DNA of 41,620 nucleotides from Comamonas thiooxydans (lineage in GTDB: Bacteria > Pseudomonadota > Gammaproteobacteria > Burkholderiales > Burkholderiaceae_C). Made by a program: the position numbers and the translations under genes. The DNA lies in NCBI RefSeq assembly GCF_000964545.1, contig NZ_BBVD01000006.1, positions 1 through 41,620 on the forward strand, given 5' to 3'. Below, one piece after another: positions 1 to 7,343 of this stretch (position 1 is the first letter of the stretch; the number at the start of each line of letters is the position of its first letter). A model generated the notes under the pieces. The model saw only the letters and a list, made by a program, of their open reading frames with translations, was not told the DNA's origin and ran no database searches.

Positions 1-5
1 TGAGT

Positions 6-46
6 GTCTCGAACCGCCGAGCCACTCTGCGCAAGGGTTTATACCT
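6..46 (-). repeat. Decayed tRNA-derived attachment-site copy
   Basis: About 34 of 42 bases match the better-preserved tRNA 3' fragment at 4491-4530, including GTCTCGAACCGCCGA in both. The similarity continues past the tRNA anticodon loop into flanking phage-type sequence. I read it as an old attachment junction (attL-like) left by an earlier related phage at the same tRNA. The window begins inside it, so the CCA end and any terminator cannot be seen. Confidence 0.55.
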
Positions 47-62
47 TCAAAATATCAGCAAC

Positions 63-188
63 TTGCCCGCACAAGCAGATGAGCCAACCCTCCCCATCAA
101 GACGCTGAGCGATGAATTCGCGTGCCCCGGCATGCACACCGAGCGGCTGGATGAAAAGACCGTTCAATGCCTGAAAGTGAACCAATGA
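63..188 (+). pseudogene. Fragment of small exported CPGM-family protein
   Basis: The reading frame ends ADEP..LSDEFACPGMHTERLD..TVQCLKVNQ and closely matches the C-terminal half of the intact gene at 38518-38715. Its signal peptide/membrane segment is missing; upstream sequence in this frame is the attachment-site repeat. Hallmarks kept are the CPGM motif and the final Cys. The stop overlaps the ATG of the next ORF (ATGA). Probably a truncated relic. Confidence 0.6.
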
Positions 189-373
189 CCAGAATCCCCA
201 GTGAAGCAAGCCGCGATTTCACAGTGCTCGGCTGGCCAGCCCTGTCATCTGGAGCGCCTGCCGAGCGCTACATCCAGCCCTGGGACAGCTATGACGGTAA
301 AGAGTTGCGGCACACACCGGGCATTAGCCGCTTCCGCGTGTTTGAGCTGCCAAGCCGCGCCATGGCCTGCTGA
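185..373 (+). CDS. Hypothetical phage protein, 62 aa
   Basis: Small ORF whose ATG overlaps the stop of the preceding fragment as ATGA, the coupling seen throughout the nearby phage. It has no signal peptide or membrane segment. The sequence (start MTRIPSEASRDF, end FELPSRAMAC) shows no motif I recognise. It ends about 50 bases before a terminator. No counterpart lies beside the intact CPGM genes near 38.5 kb. It may be real or a relic. Confidence 0.45.
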   Translation: MTRIPSEASRDFTVLGWPALSSGAPAERYIQPWDSYDGKELRHTPGISRFRVFELPSRAMAC

Positions 374-423
374 TCTATTCCAACAGCACGCGGCCCCCCT
401 ACCCCCACCCCATCGACAACACG

Positions 424-450
424 ACCCGCTGCTCAGCGGGTTTCGCTTTT
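424..450 (+). terminator. Intrinsic terminator upstream of rdgC relic
   Basis: CCCGCT-GCTC-AGCGGG stem followed by TTTCGCTTTT. It stands just before the rdgC relic, in the same place as the hairpin before intact rdgC at 39645. Confidence 0.65.
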
Positions 451-465
451 CTGGAACCAAGGTGC

Positions 466-748
466 TCAAGAGCATGATCATTTACCGCATTGCCAAGAGC
501 TGGCAAAACAATCTGCAGGTGCAGGAGGATGCCCTGCAAAGACAATGTTCGAAGAGTGCGGCGCGCCCCACGAACGCGCCGCAGGCTGAGCAATGGGCCA
601 TGCGCTTCATGACCGAGACCAAAGTGCTGCCGGCCAGCGGCTCAACCGCAAAGTCAACGAGAAGGCCAACCGCCGCAAACCTGGCAAGAAAGAGCTCCGC
701 GATCTCAAGGATGAGCCTAAGCTGGATCTGCTGCCCATGATCTTCGCC
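466..748 (+). pseudogene. rdgC: Truncated, frameshifted rdgC relic
   Basis: MIIYRIAKSWQNNLQVQEDAL at 475 onwards parallels the start of intact RdgC at 39684. After about 20 codons there are small deletions: the segment for the GWVPP region is gone, while WAMRFMTETKVLPAS, the KPGKK basic region and LDLLPM follow in shifted frames. The homology stops near RdgC residue 115 and joins directly to the relic of the next gene, so roughly 800 bases are missing. It cannot make a functional RdgC. Confidence 0.8.
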
Positions 749-758
749 AGTGGCTGAC

Positions 759-1058
759 ATGCGCGCCCAAGGAGCGGAGCTCTAGCGCCCGCGTCGCCTG
801 GCATCCAAGGCGGATCACAAAGGCTGGCAGGTGGCATCCAGCCCGAGAAGCTGGATGAGGCAAGGCAAGCCCATAAACGGCTTTGCCAGATGACACAGAA
901 GGCAGACGACAAGCCACCGGAGCCCTAGCCTCATGGCTTCGCACTGCAGTGCACAGCAAGCCGTACACCCTTCAAAAGGCCGCCCAGCAATACAAGAAGC
1001 TGGCCATAAAGGCAGGCTGGCTATTCAGACTCAGGAGATTAAAAAGGTCACTGCATAA
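759..1058 (+). pseudogene. Relic of the gene downstream of rdgC
   Basis: Matches the gene at 40991-41391 in successive frames: MRAQG.EL, then KLDEARQAHKRLCQMTQKA, then a shifted SKPYTLQKAAQQYKKLAIKAGWL. It contains an early in-frame TAG after ten codons and further small deletions. The order rdgC relic then this relic repeats the intact order at 39.7-41.4 kb. Confidence 0.75.
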
Positions 1059-1110
1059 GCTTCAAAAATCGCACGGAAGTTACATGCTAGCGATGAATGC
1101 GAATCAATAA

Positions 1111-1328
1111 CCTGGAACGATTTTCATTCATGGCAGAAAGTCTTGGCATTGACAATTTTTGACTGATTTACCACTCCAAACAAGAAGCAGGCTGACATAG
1201 ATGAGGGAGGACACACGCTGTAATAAATTGTGACGCCAATAGCGAAGCACATGTACGGTGAAAGTAGATTGTCGCTTTTCGCTCAGGAACAGGCGCTACC
1301 GCTCTTCGATCGAGGAGGCTCTGGTCAT
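1111..1328 (+). repeat. Leader region shared with 41392-41620
   Basis: Non-coding stretch before the diguanylate cyclase. Shared with the right end of the window are GGCTGACATAGAT (near 1191), GAGGAACAGGC or near variants, and the ribosome-binding stretch GATCGAGGAGGCTCT just upstream of the ATG. Conservation of promoter-leader sequence suggests that the copy at 41.4-41.6 kb also leads into a related gene just outside the window. Confidence 0.6.
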
Positions 1329-2522
1329 ATGTTCGCGAATAACGACCTCTTGGTTCTGACGCCACCTCTGGCGATCTTTGTTCTGGCAGTCATATTGGTC
1401 GTGGCCTGGCTCGCCCAACGATCTCAGCGCTTTCTGCTTTGGCAAGCTTGCGCCTATTCACTCACTGCACTGCCTCTTGCAGCTCAAACCTTGATGCCCC
1501 TGGAGGAGCTCACTCGCTACGCACTCCTGATTGGCAGTTTCTACCTGCTGAGCGCTTGGTGCCTTGCGAAAAGTTGGGCAGAGAGATGGCGTGTATCGGC
1601 CCAGCCACTTGTAGCGCTACTGATTGCCAGTATCACTTTAGCTGCGTTGTATTACTTTAGCCGGATCAACCCCAACGTCTGGGCTCGAGTGAACTCCTTC
1701 AGTGTTGGTTCAGGCCTTGTTTTACTGCTACCTATCCTCCAGGTCTATTCAAGGAAGAGCTCATTTGACTGGCTCGACAAGTCACTGCTCTGGCTGAGCA
1801 TCATTTTCACAGCCTACACCCTTACTCGACCCATGATTATTTCGCTGCTGGGATACCCGGATCCGCAGTCATTTCCAAGATCGCCGTATTGGCTCTTGAC
1901 ACTGGTGAGCATATTGAACTTCGCGATACTCTTTACCGTGGTCATGACCGCCATTGCCGCAAAGGAAACTGTTGGCAAACTACAGAAAGAACGTGACCTT
2001 GATACTTTGACCCAGATATTGAATCGCAGATCCTTCCATGAATATGCCTTGAAGCTTTTAACCGATATGAGACTCTATCCCATGGCAGTGCTGGCCTGTG
2101 ATATAGACCACTTCAAACGAATCAACGATACCTGGGGCCACGAATGTGGCGATAAGGTGCTGCAGCTTGTCTCCACGACTCTGCAAAACCATGTACGAGA
2201 GCGCGACCTCGTCGCACGGTTCGGTGGCGAAGAGTTTGTGATTCTGTTGACCGACATCGCACTGCGAGATGCAGAAGAAATTGCTCAACGCATCCGACGA
2301 GACCTCAGCTCGAATAGAGACACTCTTCTCTCCGGCACAAAATTGACCATGAGCTTTGGGATTTCATCGATCACCGATCCATCCCAGCTGGACCATGCCT
2401 TGAGAGAAGCCGATCAGCTTCTTTATCAGGCAAAAAATGCCGGACGTGATCAAGTGCATGTATCGGGAGTGAGTTATCCAGATATCTCTCTCGAGAGCAC
2501 TCATCCTAGCCTCGACCCATAG
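1329..2522 (+). CDS. Membrane diguanylate cyclase (7TM-GGDEF)
   Basis: Makes cyclic di-GMP from two GTP at the inner membrane. The 397-aa product has about seven hydrophobic segments in its first 230 residues, with no periplasmic domain of note, then a GGDEF domain. Signature motif is RFGGEEF; DIDHFKRINDTWGH is the metal/substrate region; the inhibitory I-site RERD lies five residues upstream of GGEEF, so product feedback should be intact. ATG at 1329 is preferred over an upstream ATG at 1230 because GGAGG precedes it and this leader is conserved at 41.6 kb. It lies among phage relics, suggesting phage-borne cargo. Confidence 0.88.
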   Translation: MFANNDLLVLTPPLAIFVLAVILVVAWLAQRSQRFLLWQACAYSLTALPLAAQTLMPLEELTRYALLIGSFYLLSAWCLAKSWAERWRVSAQPLVALLIASITLAALYYFSRINPNVWARVNSFSVGSGLVLLLPILQVYSRKSSFDWLDKSLLWLSIIFTAYTLTRPMIISLLGYPDPQSFPRSPYWLLTLVSILNFAILFTVVMTAIAAKETVGKLQKERDLDTLTQILNRRSFHEYALKLLTDMRLYPMAVLACDIDHFKRINDTWGHECGDKVLQLVSTTLQNHVRERDLVARFGGEEFVILLTDIALRDAEEIAQRIRRDLSSNRDTLLSGTKLTMSFGISSITDPSQLDHALREADQLLYQAKNAGRDQVHVSGVSYPDISLESTHPSLDP

Positions 2523-2611
2523 TTGCAAGAGACCTGCCGCAGCGCTTTGTGAAAACCCTGTAGCGGGAGCTTTCCCAGCCTGCCACTGAGCGGGCTTTTG
2601 GCGTTCGAGCA

Positions 2612-2750
2612 ATGCTCAAGAACATGACCATTTAGTGCCCAGCCATCGACTGGCAGGGCGATCTACAGGTACAGGAGGATGTGCCCCACAACAGACCTTT
2701 TTTGCCGACTGCTGCTGCTCCACACAGGAGCGCTCGGAGGTCGCCCATCT
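2612..2750 (+). pseudogene. rdgC: Second rdgC 5' stub
   Basis: ATGCTCAAGAACATGACCAT then an in-frame TAG. The following DWQGDLQ..ED-type coding and a CACACAGGAGCG stretch match the first 120 bases of intact rdgC (39684). A remnant GAGCGGGCTTTT just upstream (2587) looks like half of the terminator that precedes the other rdgC copies. This is a third rdgC start in the window. Confidence 0.7.
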
Positions 2751-2767
2751 TCGCAACCGCTTGGCGG

Positions 2768-3070
2768 TCAAAGCCAGGAAGCCAGCATCACCTCAATATT
2801 CGACCGTATTTTTTCAAGCGTCTCCTTAAAGCGCTTGCCCTCCTCGGCCAGCCTCTCGTAATCGGACTCTTGCTTGCTCTTTAGGGCCGCGAGATGCAGA
2901 TCTAACTTAGCGCGCTGCCTCATGGCTTGATCCAAAAGCCTCTCCGCTTCCACTTGATCGGCAGCGTTCGCACTCATTTTCTGTGCACGCTTCATCAACA
3001 CATCGATATGAACCAAGTCCGCTTCAGACTCGCGGATGTGTCTTTCAGCCATCTGTTCGATCGTTTCCAT
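2768..3070 (-). CDS. Hypothetical coiled-coil protein, 100 aa
   Basis: Charged, Ala/Glu/Lys-rich, predicted helical along almost the whole length (AERLLDQAMRQRAKLDLHL, EEGKRFKETLEKIRSNIEVM). No signal peptide or membrane segment. A strong AGGAGG lies five bases before the ATG and overlaps the end of an upstream tiny ORF. It is last in a small minus-strand group. Its 3' end adjoins the rdgC stub, so it belongs to the older element. Function unknown; scaffold or small regulator are only guesses. Confidence 0.65.
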   Translation of the reverse strand: METIEQMAERHIRESEADLVHIDVLMKRAQKMSANAADQVEAERLLDQAMRQRAKLDLHLAALKSKQESDYERLAEEGKRFKETLEKIRSNIEVMLASWL

Positions 3071-3079
3071 GGCGACCTC

Positions 3080-3163
3080 CTAGCTAGGGACCGTCGCGTG
3101 AAGAGTCCTGCCAAACTGGTTGATATTCCGGTCCTCTCGGAACACACCCATCAAATCAGCCAT
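3080..3163 (-). CDS. Possible 27-aa peptide
   Basis: ATG preceded by GCGAGGGA; the product begins MADLMGVFREDRN. Its TAG overlaps the strong SD of the next gene, suggesting translational coupling or a leader peptide. Too short for certainty. Confidence 0.3.
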   Translation of the reverse strand: MADLMGVFREDRNINQFGRTLHATVPS

Positions 3164-3178
3164 TCCCTCGCTGTTGCC

Positions 3179-3343
3179 CTAATCCATAAGGTACCGCATC
3201 TGCCCAGCCCACAACAAGTGGGCGCTACCCAACACCATGAGCCCAATGAGCAAAACCGCTGGATTGGAATCTTCAGCACCAGCAATCTCCAGCTTCTCAA
3301 GCTGAGCAGCCAGCCACCAAGCAGGCTCGTTTTCTGGAGCCAA
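3179..3343 (-). CDS. Small membrane protein, 54 aa
   Basis: TTG start with GAGGTG six bases upstream. N-terminal half is acidic and helical (ENEPAWWLAAQLEKLEI). It is followed by one hydrophobic segment (AVLLIGLMVLGSAHLLWAG) and a short tail ending YLMD. Follows the 41-aa ORF by only three bases. Probably a single-pass inner membrane protein; no family recognised. Confidence 0.5.
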   Translation of the reverse strand: MAPENEPAWWLAAQLEKLEIAGAEDSNPAVLLIGLMVLGSAHLLWAGQMRYLMD

Positions 3344-3346
3344 TGC

Positions 3347-3472
3347 TTACACCTCAATTCGTGCGGGCACTGCCTGCCAAGCTGATGAATTGACCTGTTG
3401 ACCGGTGCCTGTGATGCCAGTACAGGCATTGAGCAGGCCAGCGGCCGCTCCATTGACACGGGGATCAACCAT
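3347..3472 (-). CDS. Possible 41-aa protein ahead of the membrane protein
   Basis: Reads MVDPRVNGAAAGLLNACTGI..TGQQVNSSAWQAVPARIEV and ends three bases before the TTG of the membrane protein, carrying that gene's SD (GAGGTG) in its last codons. Its own SD is weak (CAGG). The tight spacing is the main support. Could be the truncated end of a longer gene. Confidence 0.35.
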   Translation of the reverse strand: MVDPRVNGAAAGLLNACTGITGTGQQVNSSAWQAVPARIEV

Positions 3473-3866
3473 GACCTGACGCAGTCGGCGCGCACGATGC
3501 CAACACCGCCCCTAAAGACTCACCACTATCGCGCGGACATTCGGAAGATGTGCCGCGCGAAGCTACAGGCGGGTAGCCGTAGACCTGCTGAACGTATCCG
3601 GCTCACCGGCAAACGCTAGGTAACCGTGGACATAATGCTGCGTATGCTCATGCATGCGTGAGCGCTATAGCGCCCAGGACTTCCCGCCGAGCTACATCAT
3701 CGATCACCAGGCTGCAGACTAGCCTTCCGCAAAAACGGCCCGGGAGCGAACGGTCGGCAACAGCGTCAACCCTCTGGCTGATCGTGACCGGGAACAACAA
3801 CGAAGCGAGCCCGCACAAACAACCAAATGAGCAGACTTTCTAGCAGTCCTATCCAAGTCCCAGTCT
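3473..3866. other. Stretch with no supported gene
   Basis: Short open frames exist on both strands but none has a good SD, sensible composition or a partner elsewhere. Likely decayed phage DNA between the small minus-strand group and the lipoprotein gene. Confidence 0.5.
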
Positions 3867-4058
3867 TTAAGGCCGCGGATTAGGATTCGCAGGAGATGGC
3901 TCAGGCCTCGGCACTGCTGCTCCAGGATCTGGCTGTGGTCGCTGTATTCCCTCCATTGCCGGCGGCCGCGTTTCCAGTTCAGGCTTTGGTGCTTTGTCAT
4001 CGCAGGCGCTCAGCGCGCCAGCGGCCACCAGCAACGCAATAGCAGATAGAGATTTCAT
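3867..4058 (-). CDS. Small Pro-rich lipoprotein, 63 aa
   Basis: ATG at 4058 is chosen over an upstream ATG because AGGAGG lies six bases before it. Signal peptide MKSLSAIALLVAAGALSAC ends in a lipobox (LSAC); the mature part is short, acidic, then Pro-rich (PQPDPGAAVPRPEPSPANPN). Asp after the lipid Cys would favour inner-membrane retention by the Lol +2 rule. Looks like a host entericidin-style or phage moron lipoprotein; function unknown. Confidence 0.7.
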   Translation of the reverse strand: MKSLSAIALLVAAGALSACDDKAPKPELETRPPAMEGIQRPQPDPGAAVPRPEPSPANPNPRP

Positions 4059-4285
4059 GATTGGCCTCCTGTCATCGAACATATGAGCATGCTAGGCCGA
4101 CCAGTTACGCGAAATGGAGCCAATTTTGCAAAACTCACACCCTGAGACACTCATCAGTATTCGCTCTGATTTCACCTTATTTATGCTTGTCCGATGAGCG
4201 AGACACCAATCTAGAAAGCTCCGGAGACACTTGAAAAGCAGGTATGAGAGCGAGAGCGTAAGAAGCCCGAAAAGATGTAACCCCG

Positions 4286-4307
4286 GCCCGCCGCCGCGGG
4301 CTTTTCT
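4286..4307 (+). terminator. Intrinsic terminator
   Basis: GCCCGC-CGCC-GCGGGC perfect six-pair stem followed by TTTTCTC. No convincing gene ends into it from the left, so it is probably left over from a terminator cassette like those before the rdgC copies. Confidence 0.55.
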
Positions 4308-4385
4308 CAAGCGGCCATGAGCTCTCCTGCCAGGCGCCACGCCAGGCTCAGGCAGCTTGGTAAGCAACGATTTTCGGTTGGTAGA

Positions 4386-4399
4386 GGCGGCTTGTGGCG
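4386..4399. repeat. Left arm of 14-bp inverted pair around att core
   Basis: GGCGGCTTGTGGCG is the exact reverse complement of 4615-4628. The arms sit about 105 and 120 bases either side of the tRNA-derived core. Imperfect GGTTGGTAGAG-type repeats also flank the core in inverted orientation. Candidate recombinase or accessory-protein sites. Confidence 0.4.
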
Positions 4400-4430
4400 G
4401 CTATTTGGGTTGGTAGAGAGGGCAAAGAAA

Positions 4431-4456
4431 AAGGGCTTAGATCGCTCTAAGCCCTT
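4431..4456 (-). terminator. Host tRNA terminator left of att
   Basis: AAGGGCTTAGA-TCGC-TCTAAGCCCTT is a perfect 11-pair stem, followed on the minus strand by TTTTTCTTTG. It lies about 20 bases after the CCA end of the tRNA fragment, the normal place for a tRNA transcript terminator. This marks the left side as host sequence. Confidence 0.75.
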
Positions 4457-4474
4457 GATTTCTTTAGTTTTTAG

Positions 4475-4521
4475 TGGTGGGTCCTGACGGTCTCGAACCG
4501 CCGACCTACTCCGTGTAAAGG
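4475..4521 (-). other. attL: 3' fragment of tRNA-Val(UAC)
   Basis: On the minus strand this reads anticodon loop TTTACAC, stem GGAGT, variable AGGTC, T-arm GGCGG-TTCGAGA-CCGTC, acceptor AGGACCC, then ACCA. The 5' half of a tRNA is absent: sequence upstream of the loop cannot form the anticodon or D arms. This is the displaced 3' end expected when a phage integrates at a tRNA and rebuilds the gene at its other end. Its orientation puts the phage to the right and the intact tRNA beyond 41620. tRNA identity rests on the loop alone. Confidence 0.8.
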
Positions 4522-4614
4522 TTTACACTTATCATATAAATCAAACACTTACCAAGCACACCAACCCGCTATACCAACTCCGAACGCCTATTCATGCAGT
4601 AAACAACAGTAGGT

Positions 4615-4628
4615 CGCCACAAGCCGCC
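4615..4628. repeat. Right arm of 14-bp inverted pair around att core
   Basis: CGCCACAAGCCGCC, exact reverse complement of 4386-4399; lies on the phage side of the junction. The rest of 4522-4842 holds no gene I can support and must contain the promoter of the diguanylate cyclase. Confidence 0.4.
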
Positions 4629-4842
4629 AAGCCTGCTACTTCTGTCTCCAGCACTAATCACCGCTTTCTGGAGAGCGTCCAGGTGCAACTTTGCAGGCTC
4701 TTGGCGAGTGTGAATAGGATGTGGAAAGAATGCGCCAGACAGGCACCTAAGCGGCTGTCCTCAGCTGGCCTGATGACTTTTCCTGACTTTTCGCTTTAGG
4801 CGTACTTGTTACCATTTGCTCATAACGGCCTGGAGAGAGTAC

Positions 4843-6507
4843 ATGAGCAAGGCATTACCTCAGCAAGCTCAGCACAGACAGTCCATGCGATCCACCGTGC
4901 GGATGGTGACACTGGCGGGGGCGCTCGCCTGGCTGGCCTTGGTGGCCAGTCTCGGGTGGTGGATGTCACAGAGAATTGTGGCCTCGGAGTTGGACCGTTT
5001 GGCTCACAGCGCTGAGTACGAAGCCAAAACAACCGCACGCGTCATGGATCGGCTTTTCACCGAAATGGTGAGTGTGGCCAACATGGTGGCACGCCAGGGA
5101 CTCGTGATACAGCTCGCCACCCGCTATCGCACGGATCCGCCAGGCCTCATCCTGCTCAACCGCCAACAGCGCGCCGCGCAATTCACCCAAGACCCGTTGG
5201 TGCGCAAAGTTGGGGACTTCATGAACGAGCTGTCCAGCGACCTGCGCTATGCCCGCATCTACATGAACAATTTGTCGGACGACACGGTAACGGCCAGCAA
5301 CTGGAACGAGCCTGACAGCATCGTGGGCATGATCTACTCTGGCCGTCCCTATCTAATCGATGCATTGCGTGACGGCAATGGCCATTCGTTCGGTATAGCG
5401 CGCCTGAACAAGACACCATCCTATTTCGTGGCTAGCCGTATCGAGAGCGAAGACGATAAGCCTCTAGGTTCAGTCACCGTCAAGTTCGACGCCCCAGATA
5501 TTGTTCCCTACTTATCAGGGAGCCACATTGCGCTTATCCTGGATCGCCAGGGTCGCGTGACCACAGCGTCCTCCGAGCCATTTATGCTCCGCAACGCTCA
5601 AGCGCTTCTACCGCCAAGTTTCGCAGTTGCAGAAGGAAGGACTACCGCCTCGGAAAGTGGTGAAAGTCCGGGTGAGCCTCTGAATGCGCGCGCAGTCTCC
5701 AACACAGATCAGTGGATCATCGACGGCAAGTCCTACCTGCTACGGCATGAACCGCTCTCCAATACCCAATATCAACTGATCACACTGGCGAATTTGGAGC
5801 ACTTGCCACTCATGCGTAGGCAGCACATCGGCTTCGCTGGGCTGGTAGCGTCGGTGGGTCTACTTTTCATTCTGCTTAGCGGTCATGCGATTGGACTGAT
5901 GGTGGAGCGACGGCAGGACGAGTGGTACGCGGCCAATCACGATGCACTAACCAATCTACCAAACCGACGCAACGTACTGCGTCAACTGGACCAGTTGTTC
6001 GCTCAGGCGAAGCAAATGCAGCAATGGATAATGGTGGCCTTCATCGATCTGGATGGCTTCAAAGCGATCAACGACACCTATGGTCATGAGGTCGGCGACC
6101 AATTCCTTGTAGAAGTCGGTCGACGCATGAGCACCGGCTTGCGTAAGAGTGACATGCTGGGACGATTAGGTGGTGATGAGTTCGTCGTCATTGGACTGAT
6201 TGCCCCGCCAAGTGGCGCAGATCAGGACAAGGCCCTGGAGGCTATGCGCAACCGCCTGGCTCCGCTGCTGATCGGGCAGTACGAATTTCCGCAATGCAGC
6301 CTCAGCTATCCTGGTGCTAGCTTCGGCATTGTGATTGTCGATCCATCCAACAGCTCGACACAAACCGTGCTCAAGGAGGCTGATCTGCGTATGTATGCGG
6401 ACAAACAGGCAAGGCGGACGTCGCGAAGGGAGTCTGCAAAAGGTGAGGCAGCCTGCAAAACATGGAAACTGCCAGAGCACGGGACACGGATGCCGCTCCC
6501 AACCTAG
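4843..6507 (+). CDS. Sensor diguanylate cyclase (periplasmic sensor-GGDEF)
   Basis: 554-aa inner-membrane enzyme making cyclic di-GMP. TM1 near residues 20-42, a roughly 290-residue periplasmic part resembling a Cache-type sensor, TM2 near 330-350, then GGDEF with RLGGDEF, FIDLDGFKAINDTYGH and I-site RKSD five residues before GGDEF. Start at 4843 has GGAGAGAG just before ATG; an ATG at 4816 is in frame but less well placed. It is the first gene inside the left attachment junction, so probably lysogenic-conversion cargo. The C-terminal 25 residues beyond GGDEF are polar and unremarkable. Confidence 0.88.
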   Translation: MSKALPQQAQHRQSMRSTVRMVTLAGALAWLALVASLGWWMSQRIVASELDRLAHSAEYEAKTTARVMDRLFTEMVSVANMVARQGLVIQLATRYRTDPPGLILLNRQQRAAQFTQDPLVRKVGDFMNELSSDLRYARIYMNNLSDDTVTASNWNEPDSIVGMIYSGRPYLIDALRDGNGHSFGIARLNKTPSYFVASRIESEDDKPLGSVTVKFDAPDIVPYLSGSHIALILDRQGRVTTASSEPFMLRNAQALLPPSFAVAEGRTTASESGESPGEPLNARAVSNTDQWIIDGKSYLLRHEPLSNTQYQLITLANLEHLPLMRRQHIGFAGLVASVGLLFILLSGHAIGLMVERRQDEWYAANHDALTNLPNRRNVLRQLDQLFAQAKQMQQWIMVAFIDLDGFKAINDTYGHEVGDQFLVEVGRRMSTGLRKSDMLGRLGGDEFVVIGLIAPPSGADQDKALEAMRNRLAPLLIGQYEFPQCSLSYPGASFGIVIVDPSNSSTQTVLKEADLRMYADKQARRTSRRESAKGEAACKTWKLPEHGTRMPLPT

Positions 6508-6677
6508 CTCCAATGAACGCAGAATGTCGGCCCAATGCGCTCGAAAGAGTTTCTTGGATATTGGCCGTCATTGGCTTCTTTGACTTGAGCTGCTACAGAT
6601 AATTTGCAGCAGTCGTTCAGAGGTGCCCTAGGGCTGTCCGCTAATGGCCGATAGCAGGGTCGAGCAGTAATCTGCAG

Positions 6678-7343
6678 CTAGGCAGGATGCGTCTCAAACA
6701 TCTCCACAGGCGCCAATCTAAGCAGCTGCGCCGCCTCCCGCACCGTGCCCGCCAGCCACTGATCAATATCCTGCATCTCAATCGGGATCATGCTGCGCTT
6801 GTCCTGCTGGTCTGCCGGCAGCTTGGGGTCAGGCTTGTGCATGCGACTCATCAGAGGATGTGAGTCGGCATTGATGGTCAGCATGGTGTAGCTCTCCACG
6901 AGCTCGCCAGACTTGGGATCATTCCAGCGATTCCACAACCCGGCCAGCGCCCACGGCGCGCCATCGGCCCGGCGAAATCTCCACCATACGTTTTTGCCCG
7001 TCTCCCAGTTCGGCTCATCAAAGCTCCAGGCGGGAATGATGCAGCGCTGGCCGCGCGCCCAGGGCGCCTTGTAGCTTGGCTTGTCTGCCAGCTCCTCCGA
7101 GCGCGCATTGTTGGTGCTGTATTTCAGCGTGCGCTCTTTCGCAAACCAGGGGATCAGGCCCCACTGGCCCGCCACGCCCTCGATGCTGTAGCCTGGGTCA
7201 TCGACAGCGCGGCGCAGAAATGGGCCAGCCGCCCGGGGAAAGATGTCGATGCGCTCATCCTTCCACCAGCCTGGAGATTCCCGGCCAATGCGAAAGTGAC
7301 GCTCAATCTCGATCTCTGTGGGGGTGTTATAGCGGTTGCACAT
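6678..7343 (-). CDS. SRAP-family abasic-site protein (YedK/HMCES type)
   Basis: 221 aa, close to the family's usual length. SRAP proteins crosslink abasic sites in single-stranded DNA through the amino-terminal Cys2. Here the protein begins MCNRY, so Met removal exposes Cys2; NNARSE supplies the conserved Asn/Arg/Glu, RCIIPAWSFDEP is the family core, and MSRMHKPDPK carries the catalytic His region. Its ATG overlaps the upstream stop (TGATG), so it is co-translated with the duplicated-domain protein. The shared promoter region carries a LexA box, matching a role in damage tolerance. Confidence 0.92.
   Translation of the reverse strand: MCNRYNTPTEIEIERHFRIGRESPGWWKDERIDIFPRAAGPFLRRAVDDPGYSIEGVAGQWGLIPWFAKERTLKYSTNNARSEELADKPSYKAPWARGQRCIIPAWSFDEPNWETGKNVWWRFRRADGAPWALAGLWNRWNDPKSGELVESYTMLTINADSHPLMSRMHKPDPKLPADQQDKRSMIPIEMQDIDQWLAGTVREAAQLLRLAPVEMFETHPA

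Noticed and set aside
201..740. 179-codon plus-strand frame over the rdgC relic
   Set aside because: It is a mixture of the wrong frame of the 62-aa gene and parts of decayed rdgC; only the relic segments match a real protein.
1230..1328. Upstream ATG as start of the 7TM diguanylate cyclase
   Set aside because: No SD before it, the added residues are polar and not conserved at the right-end copy, whereas GGAGG before ATG 1329 is conserved there.
4092..4367. Minus-strand 91-codon frame
   Set aside because: Crosses a terminator hairpin and lacks SD; residue pattern is not protein-like in its N-terminal half.
4376..4420. Possible tRNA from repeated GTTGGTAGAG (D-arm-like) motifs
   Set aside because: No matching T-arm, acceptor stem or anticodon arm can be built around them; more likely recombination-site repeats.
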